This document shows positions 41,482 through 51,169 of a stretch of 57,614 nucleotides of DNA, in pieces. The notes below the pieces were generated by a model. The model was not told the DNA's origin, did not search any database, and saw nothing but the letters and a program-made list of their open reading frames with translations. Position 1 is the first letter of the stretch; every line of letters begins with the position of its first letter. Origin of the DNA: Haloarchaeobius iranensis (GTDB lineage Archaea; Halobacteriota; Halobacteria; Halobacteriales; Natrialbaceae); the NCBI RefSeq assembly GCF_900103505.1, contig NZ_FNIA01000020.1, positions 1 to 57,614 on the forward strand, written 5' to 3'. Both the position numbers and the translations under genes were made by a program.

Positions 41482-41819
41482 ACAGCTGAACAAGCCCAGC
41501 GTCCACGTGACGAGTTCGGTGCGCCGTGAACACCGTACCCGCCAGCTGGGAGCGCACGCGCCCATCACGGCCAGCCCGGCGACCGACGCGACAATGATGC
41601 CGAGCTGGACGAGAGTGGATACCAGCTATCCTGCCGGGAGTAGCTCACGACACGGCGATGAGCGTTGGGAACGGGGCAACCGGTCGCTGTCGTCCACCCG
41701 TGTGCGGCCGGGGGATCCGAACACGGCGCCACCCCGTCTGCGGTCGCCCCCGCTGCAGTTGCCCCGAGGGCGAAGCCGACGGACCCAAACCGCTCGCCCG
41801 CTTACGGGACCGCAATCGA
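41482..41819. other. Gene-free stretch upstream of the beta-CASP gene
   Basis: No credible gene is seen. The reading frame of the next gene stays open through part of it, but there is no suitable start before ATG 41820 and the composition is atypical. CGCTTACGGG lies about 26 bp before that ATG. Confidence 0.5.
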
Positions 41820-43097
41820 ATGGAGATACGGTTCCTCGGAGGCGCACGCGAGATCGGGCGGAGCGCCATCCTCGTCGACGACTCGCTGCTGCTGGACTAC
41901 GGGATGGCCTCGGGCAACCCGCCGCAGTATCCGGTGGACCAACCCGAGCCCGACGCCGTCGTCGTCTCCCACGGTCACCTCGACCACGTCGGCGCGGTCC
42001 CCTCCCTCCTGTCCGGCGACGAGCGCCCGCCCATCCACTGGACGCCGCCGACCGCCGAGCTGGCGCGGGTGCTCGCGCGGGACACGCTCAAGCTCCACGG
42101 CGGGAGCTACGACTGCCCGTTCACCGAGGCGGAGCTCAAGCGGCTGACCGAGGTGTCCCACACCCACGGCTACCGGCAGCCGTTCGAGGCCGCGGGCTAC
42201 GAGGTGACGTTCTTCGACGCCGGGCACATCCCCGGCAGCGCACACGTCCTCGTCGACAGCGCGGGACGAAGTCCCGCGGGCGATCGGACGCAGTCCGATG
42301 ACGACGGGGACACCCGACTACTGTACACTGCGGACTTCCACACCGAGGACCAGCGGCTCCTCGGCGCCTCCCGCGCCCGGCCCGACGCCGACGTCGTCGT
42401 CGTGGAGTCGACGTACTCGGACACCGAACGCGAGTCCCGCCCGGCCATCGAGCACCGGTTCGTCGAGAGCGTCACGTCGACGGTCTGGGAGGGCGGCACC
42501 GTCGTCGTCCCCGCGTTCGGCATCGGCCGCACGCAGGAGATGCTCTGCATCCTCGGCGCGCACGACGTGGACTGCTACGTCGACGGGATGGGCAAGGACG
42601 TGACCCGGCTGTTCCAGCGCCACGACGGCTTCGTCCGGGACGCCGAGACGCTCCGGCGCGGCGCGTCGAACGCCCGCTTCGTCACGGGCAAGCCCGGGCA
42701 GCGCGAGCGCATCGCGCAGAAGAACACCGTCATCGTCACCACGTCGGGGATGCTCCACGGCGGGCCCGCGATGGCGTACGTCCCCGAGATACGGTCGAGC
42801 CCGACGAACAAGGTCGCGTTCACCGGCTTCCAGGTGCCCGGGACGCCGGGCCACGAACTGCTCGAACGGGGCCGGGCCGAGTTCGACGGGCGCATCCTCC
42901 CCGTCGCGGCCCAGACCGAACAGCACGACTTCTCCGCCCACGCCGACAGCGACGGCCTCTGGGAGTTCCTGGGGTCCTACCGCGACGCACAGGTGCTGGT
43001 GAACCACGGCGACAACTGCGAGGACTTCGCGGCCGAGCTCGTCGCCGGCGGTTTCGACGCGGCGGCACCGCGGCTGGACGAGACGGTCGAGGTCTGA
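41820..43097 (+). CDS. Metallo-beta-lactamase/beta-CASP nuclease
   Basis: From ATG 41820 the product is 425 residues. The metal site is in VVVSHGHLDHVGAVPSLL (H-x-H-x-D-H), FDAGHIPGSAHVLVD and LYTADFHTEDQRLL; the beta-CASP part has VVVVESTYSD, PAFGIGRTQEML, FTGFQVPGTPGHEL and FSAHADSDGLWEFL. These enzymes process RNA or DNA ends (RNase J/CPSF relatives). Between HVLVD and GDTRLLY there is an extra SAGRSPAGDRTQSDD, encoded by two adjacent palindromes (42260-42299); the usual form appears to join directly. Confidence 0.88.
   Translation: MEIRFLGGAREIGRSAILVDDSLLLDYGMASGNPPQYPVDQPEPDAVVVSHGHLDHVGAVPSLLSGDERPPIHWTPPTAELARVLARDTLKLHGGSYDCPFTEAELKRLTEVSHTHGYRQPFEAAGYEVTFFDAGHIPGSAHVLVDSAGRSPAGDRTQSDDDGDTRLLYTADFHTEDQRLLGASRARPDADVVVVESTYSDTERESRPAIEHRFVESVTSTVWEGGTVVVPAFGIGRTQEMLCILGAHDVDCYVDGMGKDVTRLFQRHDGFVRDAETLRRGASNARFVTGKPGQRERIAQKNTVIVTTSGMLHGGPAMAYVPEIRSSPTNKVAFTGFQVPGTPGHELLERGRAEFDGRILPVAAQTEQHDFSAHADSDGLWEFLGSYRDAQVLVNHGDNCEDFAAELVAGGFDAAAPRLDETVEV
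42260..42299. repeat. Two palindromes inside the beta-CASP gene
   Basis: CGCGGGAC-GAA-GTCCCGCG (42260-42278, 8 pairs) and ATCGGAC-GCA-GTCCGAT (42283-42299, 7 pairs) stand in tandem, each with a G-N-A three-base loop. They encode a 15-residue insertion at a surface-loop position. The design is the same as in the non-coding array at 17497-17812. Confidence 0.85.
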
Positions 43098-43124
43098 GGG
43101 GGCGACCGGGTCGAGAGCGACCGC

Positions 43125-44141
43125 TCAGGGCTTGACGAGCAGGTCGAACAGGTACCAGTCGCCGTCGTAGGACGCGACGGCGTTTCGGAACGCGGCGGGC
43201 TCGTCGTAGCTGTCGAGCGACCGCAGGTCGTCGGCGACGCCGAGCTCGTCGAGGACCGTCGAGAGCCCGTCCGAGAGCGGTGGCTCCTCGTGGTAGCGGC
43301 TGCCGGGCTCGCTGTCGACCGCCGAGTCGAGGACATCGCGGGCGGCGTCGGAGAGCGCGTCGCGGTCGAGCCGGGCGTCGGGCACAGTCTCCTCGGCGTA
43401 CGAGTCGAGCGCGTCCCGCGACGGCGCGACCTGCTCGACGGCGAACGTGCGCTCGGGCACCGTCACGGTCCGCTGCTCGACCACGACGCGGTAGGTGCTG
43501 CCGGAGTAGTCGACGTAGTCGAACGGCGGTTCCGGCACGAGGTCGCTCGCCTCGGCGTCCATGTCGCAGTGGTACTGGACGGGGCGGAGGCCGTCGATGT
43601 CTGGCTCCCCGAGGAAGCCGTCGTTGTCCGCGTAGACGGCGTCGAGGGCGGCCTCGAGGACGTCGCGGTCGCGCCACGAGAGGTCGAACGGTTCGCTCGC
43701 GACGGTGGCGTCGCTCGGGGGCTCCTCGTCGGTGCGCTGGACCGCGAACAGCCAGCGCTCGCGCTCGACGTCCCGCGTCGTCTCGGTCGTCACCTCGTGG
43801 TAGGCCCCGTCGTGCTGGAGGAACGTCGGCCGGGGACGCGTCTCGGTCCCCCAGTCGTCGGGGTGGACCAACGGCCACTGGACCGCGGTGACGCTGCCGG
43901 TCTCGAACAGCTCGGCGAGCCAGTCGCGCTTCGTCTCGGTGTCGTAGTCGACGCGGGTCTCGGCACGAGTTTCGACCGGCTCCGCGACGAGGAACTCGTC
44001 GGCGAGGGTTCCGTCGACGTCGTGGGGGACGAGCCGGTAGCCGCTCTCGCGGCCGACGCTCAGGCAGCCGGCGCCGACGGTCGCTGCGAGGCCGGCGACG
44101 GTGCCGGCACGCTGGAGGAGGGAACGACGGGAACAGGGCAT
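43125..44141 (-). CDS. Predicted Tat lipoprotein
   Basis: From ATG 44139-44141 the product is 338 residues: MPCSRRSLLQRAGTVAGLAA, twin-arginine type, and a lipobox VGAGC (Cys ~25). The mature part is acidic with no recognised domain; FLQHDGAYHEVTTETTRDVE and FDYVDYSGSTYRVVVEQRTV look like beta strands. It is followed on the minus strand by nothing but a 27-bp gap to the beta-CASP stop. Confidence 0.7.
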   Translation of the reverse strand: MPCSRRSLLQRAGTVAGLAATVGAGCLSVGRESGYRLVPHDVDGTLADEFLVAEPVETRAETRVDYDTETKRDWLAELFETGSVTAVQWPLVHPDDWGTETRPRPTFLQHDGAYHEVTTETTRDVERERWLFAVQRTDEEPPSDATVASEPFDLSWRDRDVLEAALDAVYADNDGFLGEPDIDGLRPVQYHCDMDAEASDLVPEPPFDYVDYSGSTYRVVVEQRTVTVPERTFAVEQVAPSRDALDSYAEETVPDARLDRDALSDAARDVLDSAVDSEPGSRYHEEPPLSDGLSTVLDELGVADDLRSLDSYDEPAAFRNAVASYDGDWYLFDLLVKP

Positions 44142-44236
44142 GAATCGTGTCAGAAGATGGATAACCACCGAGTAAATCTCTTGTGTTCGCGCCGCCGCCA
44201 ACGCGACGACCAGGGGCGTGAGCCACCGGACGGGAC

Positions 44237-45430
44237 CTACCCGTCGCCGAGTGCGACCACCCGTCCCCCGTAGCCCGAGAGCAACATCGCGTTCGGCGTG
44301 ACGACCGCACGACCGGTCCCGTCGGGGGAGCGCGTCCAGCGTTCCTCACCGGTGTCCCGCGAGAGCCCGACGAGGGAGTCCCGGCCGCGGACGACGACGC
44401 TGTCGCCGACGACCGTCGGCGTCCCGACCCGCTGCTCTGCCGACTCGTACGTCCAGACTGTCTCTCCGCGTCGGTCGACCGCGGAAATTCGGGGTGAGAG
44501 CCGGTCGCGAGTGGCGACGTACACGTGCTGGTCGTCGACGGCAACCGGCAGGACGTCCCCGTCGGCGACGCCGAACGACCATCGGTGCGTGCCGTCGAGG
44601 TCGAACGCGACTACGGCGTGTCGGGTCCGGACGACGACGCGGTCGCCGTGGACCACCGGGCCCCCCATCACGGGAGCGGTGGACAGCTGCCAGCGCACCG
44701 CGCCGGTGGCGGCGTCGAGCGCCGTCACGCCGGTCCTCCCCGAACTGGACCCGACGTAGAGCACGCCGTCGTGGACGGCGACCGCCTCCGAGAACGACGG
44801 GGCGTGGTCGTCGTCGTCGCCGAGCCGTCGCGACCACCGGACGGCACCGTCGAACACAGACAGGGCGTGGACCCACCCGTCCGAGTCGGGGACGTAGGCG
44901 ACGGCCCCGGCGATGGTCGGCGGGGCGGTGAGCCTGGCGTCGACGTCGTAGAGCCAGTGCTCGTCGCCGTACCGACTGTCGAAGCAGACGACGCGGCCGC
45001 GCTCGACCGACCGGCGTGCGGTCACGACGACGTGGTTGCCGCGGACCGCGGGCGGGCCGTTCGGGTTCGCGCGGAGCGGGACCTGCCAGCGTTCCTCGCC
45101 GGTCGCGGCCTCGAGCGCGTGAATCCGGTGCCGGTATCGGCTGCTGTCGGAGGCGGCGTCGACCGGGACGTACATGTCGCCGCGGACGACCGCCGGCGTC
45201 CCGGTGGCCCGCGCACCGTCCAGTTCTGTCAGCCAGACCGTCTCCGGGTCGGCCGGGCCGTCGGGGACCCGGCGGGTGTGGCCGCCGTTCCGTCCGGCCA
45301 TCCGCCACGAGCCGTCGACCGTGCCGAGGTCGCCAGAGGGAGTGGCGTCTCCACCGGAGAGACAGCCCGTCAGAACCGTGCTCGCCGCACCGACGGCGGC
45401 GAGGAACCGACGACGTGAGTGGGAGGGCAT
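44237..45430 (-). CDS. PQQ-like beta-propeller lipoprotein
   Basis: The 397-residue product begins MPSHSRRRFLAAVGAASTVL with a lipobox LTGC (Cys ~22). Propeller repeats are clear: IHALEAATGEERWQ, VVCFDSRYGDEHWLYD, VTALDAATGAVRWQ and LVGLSRDTGEERWT. It resembles the lipoprotein at 22204 in layout. It is followed by the lipoprotein at 43125 after 95 bp, so both may be cotranscribed envelope proteins. Confidence 0.85.
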   Translation of the reverse strand: MPSHSRRRFLAAVGAASTVLTGCLSGGDATPSGDLGTVDGSWRMAGRNGGHTRRVPDGPADPETVWLTELDGARATGTPAVVRGDMYVPVDAASDSSRYRHRIHALEAATGEERWQVPLRANPNGPPAVRGNHVVVTARRSVERGRVVCFDSRYGDEHWLYDVDARLTAPPTIAGAVAYVPDSDGWVHALSVFDGAVRWSRRLGDDDDHAPSFSEAVAVHDGVLYVGSSSGRTGVTALDAATGAVRWQLSTAPVMGGPVVHGDRVVVRTRHAVVAFDLDGTHRWSFGVADGDVLPVAVDDQHVYVATRDRLSPRISAVDRRGETVWTYESAEQRVGTPTVVGDSVVVRGRDSLVGLSRDTGEERWTRSPDGTGRAVVTPNAMLLSGYGGRVVALGDG

Positions 45431-45479
45431 CGTCGGGAGTTCTCGGGACGGACGGATGAATCCCACGCCGCGGACCGGC

Positions 45480-46325
45480 TCACGTCGCCAGGAACTCGAC
45501 GACTGGGTCGAGCTGTTCGGGCACGTTCAGCCCGGGTGGATGGCCGCAGTCGAGTTCGAGCAGCTCGGTCTCCGGCCGCCGGGCGAGCATCTCCTCGACC
45601 GTCGGCTCGGTCAGCACGTCCGACTCGCGACCCCAGAGGACGAACACGGGGAGGTCGAGCGACTCCCAGTAGCCCCAGGCCGTCTCGGGGTCGGCGTTGC
45701 TCGAAAGCAGGGCGGCGACGATGCGCTCGTCGTAGTCGCGGGTGACACGGCCGTCGTCGCGCCGTCGCGCGCTCGTGACGGTGAACCGCCGCCACTCGGC
45801 GTCGGTCTGTTCGTTCATCGTCGCGTAGGTCTCCCGGTACCACGACTCGAGTTGGGTGTAGGTGTCGAAGGCGGGCGGGTCGGTGAGGTAGTCGACGATG
45901 CGCTCGATGCCCTCCTCGGCGTGGACGAACACCGGCCCGATGTCGTTGCAGACGAGGTGGGAGAGGGAGACGGCGTCGTCGTCGTTCGCGAGCAGCATCC
46001 CGAGCAGGCCGCCCATCGAGGTGCCGACGTAGCGGACCTCCTCGCGGTCGAACGTGTCGCAGAACGCGCTGAGGGTGGCGAGCAGCCCCTCCCAGGAGTA
46101 CTCGGTCTCGGGGTCGTCGGCCCACTCGCTCCGGCCGCGGCCCGGCATGTCGGGGCAGACGACGCGGTAGCCCTCGCTCACGAGTCGGCGTGCGAGCGGG
46201 TCGAAGTCCCGCCCGTTGCGCGAGAGCCCGTGGACGCAGACGACGAGTGGGGCGTCTGAATCGCCCCAGTCCGTGTAGTGGACTTCGGTGCCGGCGACGG
46301 TGACGAAGGCGTCTGTTCGGGTCAT
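45480..46325 (-). CDS. Alpha/beta-fold hydrolase
   Basis: The 281-residue product has VVCVHGLSRNGRDFDPLARR, CPDMPGRGRSEW, the nucleophile elbow YVGTSMGGLLGM, an acid near VLWGRESDVLTE and the histidine in ELLELDCGHPPGLNVPEQLD. It is a complete soluble hydrolase; the substrate is unknown. ATG 46323-46325, 49 bp before the propeller gene on the same strand. Confidence 0.87.
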   Translation of the reverse strand: MTRTDAFVTVAGTEVHYTDWGDSDAPLVVCVHGLSRNGRDFDPLARRLVSEGYRVVCPDMPGRGRSEWADDPETEYSWEGLLATLSAFCDTFDREEVRYVGTSMGGLLGMLLANDDDAVSLSHLVCNDIGPVFVHAEEGIERIVDYLTDPPAFDTYTQLESWYRETYATMNEQTDAEWRRFTVTSARRRDDGRVTRDYDERIVAALLSSNADPETAWGYWESLDLPVFVLWGRESDVLTEPTVEEMLARRPETELLELDCGHPPGLNVPEQLDPVVEFLAT

Positions 46326-46456
46326 GTGAGCATGCACCGCGTAATCGAGTATAAACGGTGACGTTAACGGACGCCGTCGCAGGTCGGTGGTCGGCCGGGG
46401 AGTCCGGCTTAACTGGTCTATAATGAAGCGGCTGGCGGGTGACCGTTCGAATCTAG

Positions 46457-46693
46457 ATGTTCACATCGACGTTCCCGCCGACGACGCTTGGTACCCTCGG
46501 TGACGCGAGCGCAGCACTCGTCGGCGTCCCCCTGCAGTCCGGCAGTCTGCTTGGGCTCGCCATCGTGTTCTTCGCTCTCGCACTCGCCGCCGCCGTGGTC
46601 GGGGCCCGTGGTATCGCGGGGATGAACATGGAGATCGCGCGGATACTCGTCCTCGTGTTCCTCGTGCTCGCCATCCTCTCGCTGCTGCTGTGA
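46457..46693 (+). CDS. DUF1328-like small membrane protein
   Basis: The 78-residue product has two membrane segments. The part [20 protein letters not shown] with [20 protein letters not shown] matches the DUF1328 (YtjA) pattern. Function unknown. It converges on the SDR gene with a nine-base gap. Confidence 0.75.
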   Translation: MFTSTFPPTTLGTLGDASAALVGVPLQSGSLLGLAIVFFALALAAAVVGARGIAGMNMEIARILVLVFLVLAILSLLL

Positions 46694-46702
46694 CAACCGC
46701 TC

Positions 46703-47665
46703 TCAGTCCGTCTCCTCGACCGCGACCGGCTCCTCGAACGCGTAGGTGACGCCCGTCAGCTCCGTGGAGACCTCCCAGAGGCGCTCCGCGCTCGCCTCGT
46801 CGTGCGAGCGGTCGCTGGAGGCCTGCACCTCGGGGGCACCGCGCATGTTCATGAGGCCGCCCGGGCCGACGTACTCGCCGCCCTCGATGCTCGGGTGGGT
46901 CGCCGCGTACACCATCGGGAGCGACCCGACGCGCGGCGACTGCCCCACGACGGCGTTGGCGACGCGCATCATCGCGAGCCGGAGCCACGAGCCGCTCTCC
47001 TCGGGGCCGCGGTACTGGAGGTTCGTCGACGAGTAGCCGGGGTGACAGCCGACGCTGGTCACGTCGTCGATGCCGGCCGCGTCGAGCCGCCTGTCGAGCT
47101 CGTAGGCGAAGAGGAGGTTCGCGAGCTTGGACTGTGCGTAGGCGTCCCACTCGTCGTACTCGCGCTCGCCGTGGAGGTCGTCGAAGTCCATCTCGCCGCG
47201 CTCGTGGAGGCCGCTGGACTGGCTGACGACGCGGGCCTCGCCCTCGCTCGTCCGGAGCGCGCCGAGCAGATGCCCGGTCAGCGCGAAGTGGCCGAGGTGG
47301 TTCACGCCGAACTGCGTCTCGAAGCCGTCCGCGGTCTCCGAGCGCGGGATGGCCATCACGCCGGCGTTGTTGCAGAGCACGTCGACGCTGCCGTACTCCT
47401 CGTCGACGCCCGCGGCGAACGACGCCACCGAGTCGAGATCCGCGAGGTCGCACTCGCGCACGTCGATGTCGGCGTCGGGCACGGTCCGGCGCACCGCCGC
47501 GGCGGCCGCCTCGCCCTTGTCGGTGCTCCGGCAGGCCATCACGACGGTCGCGCCGGCGTCGGCGAAGTGCTTCGTCCCTTCGAGGCCGAGGCCGCTGTTG
47601 GCCCCGGTCACGACGACCGTTCGTCCGGACTGGTCCGGCACGTCGTCCGCGGTCCAGTTGCTCAT
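46703..47665 (-). CDS. Short-chain dehydrogenase/reductase
   Basis: The 320-residue product has the cofactor motif VVVTGANSGLGLEGTKHFAD, NNAGVMAIPRSETADGFETQ and the catalytic Tyr-x3-Lys in DAYAQSKLANLLFAYEL with Ser in VVSQSSGLH. It resembles retinol-dehydrogenase-like SDRs. ATG 47663-47665. Substrate unknown. Confidence 0.88.
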   Translation of the reverse strand: MSNWTADDVPDQSGRTVVVTGANSGLGLEGTKHFADAGATVVMACRSTDKGEAAAAAVRRTVPDADIDVRECDLADLDSVASFAAGVDEEYGSVDVLCNNAGVMAIPRSETADGFETQFGVNHLGHFALTGHLLGALRTSEGEARVVSQSSGLHERGEMDFDDLHGEREYDEWDAYAQSKLANLLFAYELDRRLDAAGIDDVTSVGCHPGYSSTNLQYRGPEESGSWLRLAMMRVANAVVGQSPRVGSLPMVYAATHPSIEGGEYVGPGGLMNMRGAPEVQASSDRSHDEASAERLWEVSTELTGVTYAFEEPVAVEETD

Positions 47666-47760
47666 CGTGGGAACTGGTTGGGACGGCAGGCAGTCAAGGG
47701 TGTCGGCGGCGGCCGGAGACAACCGAACGGGCTTTGTATCGCCGGACTGGACGGCGCTGT

Positions 47761-48624
47761 ATGGACTCGGAGGTGGTTATCGCGCTCGTCGTCGGTGTCC
47801 TCCAGGGCATCTTCGAGTGGCTGCCCGTCTCCAGCGAGGGGAACGTCACCGTCGTCCTGACGGCGCTCGGGAGCGAGCCGGAGGCCGCCCTGCAGTACTC
47901 GCTGTTCCTCCACGTCGGCACCGCGCTCGCCGCGACGGTCTACTACCGCGACACGCTCGCCGAGGTCGGCTGGACGCTGCCCGAGCTGCGCCCCGACGAC
48001 CCCTTCCGCGACGACACGGCCCAGCTCTCCTTCCTCGTGCTGGCGACGCTCGCCTCGGGCGTCGTCGGCATCGCGGCCTACCTCGCCATCGAGGAGGTCG
48101 TCTCGGAGCTGACGGGCGGGACGGCCGTCGCGCTCATCGGCGTGTTGCTCGTCGCGACCGGCGTGCTCCAGCGCACCGCGGGGACGGGCGACGCCGAGCG
48201 CGAGAGCTCACCGACACCCGCCGGCGGGCCCGGTGGGCACCGCGAGACGCCGACCGCGGTCGACGCCGTCCTCGTCGGCGCGCTCCAGGGACTGGCCATC
48301 CTCCCCGGCGTCTCCCGCTCGGGCACGACCGTCAGCGCGCTGCTGTTGCGCGGCTACGAGGGCGAGGCGTCGTTCCGGCTCTCCTTCCTGCTGAGCGTCC
48401 CCGCCGCGCTCGGTGCGGGCGTGCTCGCCGTCCTCGACGGCGGGGGCCTGCCGACGCTGAACCCGGCCGCCGCCGGCCTCGCGCTCGCGACCGCCGCCCT
48501 CGTCGGCTACCTGACCATCGACGCGCTGATGCGGGTCGTCAAGCGGGTGGCGTTCTGGGGCGTCTGCGTCGGGCTCGGGACGCTGGCTATCGTCGGCGGG
48601 GGGCTGGCGATTCTGCTGGCGTAG
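47761..48624 (+). CDS. uppP: Undecaprenyl-diphosphatase-like (UppP/BacA) phosphatase
   Basis: The 287-residue product has about eight hydrophobic segments and the two family motifs GVLQGIFEWLPVSSEGNVTV near the N-terminus and GALQGLAILPGVSRSGTTVS in the middle. In bacteria UppP removes a phosphate from undecaprenyl diphosphate; in haloarchaea it likely recycles dolichyl or polyprenyl diphosphate after glycosylation. The central linker (GDAERESSPTPAGGPGGH) is an unusual polar insert. Confidence 0.85.
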   Translation: MDSEVVIALVVGVLQGIFEWLPVSSEGNVTVVLTALGSEPEAALQYSLFLHVGTALAATVYYRDTLAEVGWTLPELRPDDPFRDDTAQLSFLVLATLASGVVGIAAYLAIEEVVSELTGGTAVALIGVLLVATGVLQRTAGTGDAERESSPTPAGGPGGHRETPTAVDAVLVGALQGLAILPGVSRSGTTVSALLLRGYEGEASFRLSFLLSVPAALGAGVLAVLDGGGLPTLNPAAAGLALATAALVGYLTIDALMRVVKRVAFWGVCVGLGTLAIVGGGLAILLA

Positions 48625-48657
48625 CGCCTTAGTCCCTGCCGCGAGTCACCGCCGACC

Positions 48658-50130
48658 ATGCTGCCCTCTGGGGCGGACTACGTGCTGGTCCGGTTCGTCT
48701 TCCAGCGCGGACTGGCGGTCATCTACCTGTTCGCGTTCCTCGTCGCGGCCCGGCAGTTCCGGCCGCTCGCCGGCGAGGACGGCCTCCTGCCGCTCTCGGA
48801 GTACGCCGAGAACGCGTCGTTCCGCGAGCGCCCGAGCCTGTTCTACTTCTATCCCGACGACCGGGTCGTCGGCCTCACGGCGTGGACCGGCGTCGCGCTC
48901 TCGGTCGTCGCGCTGCTCGCGGGGCCGTACTGGCTCCCCGAGCCGTACGCGCTCCCGGCGTCGATGCTGCTGTGGCTGGCGCTGTGGGGGCTGTACCAGT
49001 CGTTCGTCAACGCCGGCCGGGTGTTCTACGGCTACGGCTGGGAGTCGATGCTGCTGGAGACGGGCTTTCTCGCCGTGTTCCTCGGCGCCGGGGCGAGCCA
49101 CCCGCCAGTCGTCGTCATCTGGCTGCTGAAGTGGCTGCTCTTCCGCAACATGTTCGGCGCTGGGCTCATCAAGATCCGCGGCGACGACTGCTGGCGCGAC
49201 CTGACGTGCCTCGACCACCACTACGAGACGCAGCCGATGCCCAACCCCGTGAGCTGGTTCGCCCACCACCTCCCGGAGCGGTTCCACCGCCTCGAGGTGG
49301 TGGGGAACCACGTCGTCGAGCTCGCGATTCCGTTCTGCTACTTCGCCCCGCAGCCGTTCGCCACCGCCGCGGGCGTCGCGACCATCGGCTTCCAGGCGTG
49401 GCTCCTGTTCACCGGGAACTTCTCGTGGCTGAACGCGCTCACCGTCGTCCAGGCGGTCGCGACGTTCAGCGACGGCGTCCTCACCGCGGTCGCGCCGGTC
49501 GCCGCGCCCGCCGCCACGGCGCCGCCGCTCGCGCTGACCGTGCTCGCGCTCCTGCTGGCCGTGCTCGTCGTCGCCATGAGCGTTCGCCCGGCGCTGAACA
49601 TGCTCTCGCCGACGCAGGTGATGAACACCTCGTTCGACCCGCTCAACCTCGTCAACACCTACGGCGCGTTCGGCTCCATCACCCGGGACCGGTACCAGCT
49701 CGTCATCGAGGGCACCGACGCCGCGGACCCCGACGAGGACGACTGGGAGGCCTACGACTGCAGGGGCCAGCCCGTCCGCACCGACGAGCGCCCGCCCCAG
49801 TGGGCCCCGTACCACCTCCGGCTGGACTGGCAGCTCTGGTTCGCCGCGATGCGCCCCCGGCCGGGGCGTCGCCAGCGGTGGCTGCTCGAACTGCTGGAGG
49901 CGCTGCTGGAGGGCGACGCGGGCGCGCGCTCGCTGCTGGCGTCGGACCCGTTCCCCGACGGCCCCGAGCGGATTCGGGTGCTGCGCTACCGCTACCGGTT
50001 CACCACGCCCGAGGAACGCGCCGAGACGGGCGACTGGTGGGCACGCGAGCGCGTCGGCACCTACGTCGCCCCCATGTCGCGCGAGGAGCTCCAGCGCGGC
50101 GGGCTCGGCCGGCGAACCGTCGTGCGATGA
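48658..50130 (+). CDS. Lipase maturation factor-like membrane protein
   Basis: The 490-residue product has many hydrophobic segments and the LMF1 signature region: FRNMFGAGLIKIRGDDCWRD, LTCLDHHYETQPMPNPVSWF and HHLPERFHR. In animals LMF1 matures lipases in the ER; archaeal and bacterial homologs lack a proven role. The C-terminus has the family's PPQWAPYHLRLDWQLWFAAM. ATG 48658, 33 bp after uppP, so they may form an operon. Confidence 0.82.
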   Translation: MLPSGADYVLVRFVFQRGLAVIYLFAFLVAARQFRPLAGEDGLLPLSEYAENASFRERPSLFYFYPDDRVVGLTAWTGVALSVVALLAGPYWLPEPYALPASMLLWLALWGLYQSFVNAGRVFYGYGWESMLLETGFLAVFLGAGASHPPVVVIWLLKWLLFRNMFGAGLIKIRGDDCWRDLTCLDHHYETQPMPNPVSWFAHHLPERFHRLEVVGNHVVELAIPFCYFAPQPFATAAGVATIGFQAWLLFTGNFSWLNALTVVQAVATFSDGVLTAVAPVAAPAATAPPLALTVLALLLAVLVVAMSVRPALNMLSPTQVMNTSFDPLNLVNTYGAFGSITRDRYQLVIEGTDAADPDEDDWEAYDCRGQPVRTDERPPQWAPYHLRLDWQLWFAAMRPRPGRRQRWLLELLEALLEGDAGARSLLASDPFPDGPERIRVLRYRYRFTTPEERAETGDWWARERVGTYVAPMSREELQRGGLGRRTVVR

Positions 50131-50192
50131 CGGCGACGAGTCCGGTCCGATGGGCGGTAGGCTGACCTGGCTCCGCGTGGAACGTACCCCCG

Positions 50193-50411
50193 ATGGAGCC
50201 ACGCAGCTGGGTGCGCCGCCCGCTCGACCGGGTCCGGGCCGTGGAGCCGTTCATCCGGCGAATCGTCGCCGGCGGCCTCGCGCTCGTCGCCGGGCTCTGG
50301 CTCGTGAGGCTCACAGTCCGGTGGACGGCTCCGTGGGCGGCCGGGGTCGTGCTCGCGCTGGTCGGCGTCGCCGGGCTCGCCGTCGGGGTCGAGCGCCAGC
50401 TCGAGTACTGA
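50193..50411 (+). CDS. 72-residue two-span membrane protein
   Basis: The product begins MEPRSWVRRPLDRVRAVEPF and has two hydrophobic segments (IVAGGLALVAGLWLVRL; AGVVLALVGVAGLAVGV), ending ERQLEY. A degraded copy of its C-terminal end occurs at 51170-51259. Function unknown. Confidence 0.6.
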   Translation: MEPRSWVRRPLDRVRAVEPFIRRIVAGGLALVAGLWLVRLTVRWTAPWAAGVVLALVGVAGLAVGVERQLEY

Positions 50412-50621
50412 CGGAAGCGGGGAGCGTTGGGCCGCGGAATCGGGCTGCCCGTCGGGCGGACGGACCGGTGGCCCCTTCCGCCGTCGCTGCGAATCCGGTA
50501 CTGGCCAAGGGATGTGTCGCGAACGCCCTCCAAGCGGCTCCGTCTCCCTCGTATCGTTCCCCGGACGAGCGGGCGCGAGAACGCCCGGAACGACGACCGG
50601 CTCCCCCGGGAGGTGCACACG

Positions 50622-51137
50622 GTGAACCGCAGGTCGGTACTCGCCTCCCTCGGAACCGCGCTCGGCGTCGGGACTGCCGGGTGTTCGCTGCTGGATACGC
50701 CCGACGAGTTCCGGCTCGCGTTCGTCCGTGTGTTCAACGGCAGCGTGACCGCAGTCTCCGGCACGGTCCGGGTCCACAGCGACGACGACGTGGTGTACAC
50801 CGGTCAGTTCGAGGACCTGCCCAGCTTTCAGGACGTCGGTGACGAACCCCGGGAGAACCGCTTCGCGGGCCTACCGAACGCCAAGGTGTTCGACTCGACC
50901 TGGCCCGACGAGTCCGGGGTGTTCGAAGTCAGCTACAGGCTGTCCGACCAGGCGTCGTGGCAGCGCGCCGCCGTCGAAACGGTCGATGCCCCGCTGGTGG
51001 CGTTCGACCTGTCCGTTCTCGGTGGCGGCATGAACGCCGTCTCCATCAATCACAGACTCCTCGAATTCCAGTCCGAGGACGCTGTTCAGCGACTCCTCGG
51101 GACGAACGAAACCGAGGACGCGACCGAACGGCCGTAG
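50622..51137 (+). CDS. Predicted lipoprotein
   Basis: GTG 50622 follows GGGAGGTG by a suitable spacing and gives 171 residues: VNRRSVLASLGTALGVGTAG then CSLL, a twin-arginine-like signal with lipobox Cys at ~21. The mature part is beta-like (TAVSGTVRVHSDDDVVYTGQ). No domain recognised. It lies between the intact membrane-protein gene and its degraded copy. Confidence 0.7.
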   Translation: MNRRSVLASLGTALGVGTAGCSLLDTPDEFRLAFVRVFNGSVTAVSGTVRVHSDDDVVYTGQFEDLPSFQDVGDEPRENRFAGLPNAKVFDSTWPDESGVFEVSYRLSDQASWQRAAVETVDAPLVAFDLSVLGGGMNAVSINHRLLEFQSEDAVQRLLGTNETEDATERP

Positions 51138-51169
51138 CACCGTGGGATGCGAGGCATCCAGCAGCCCCC

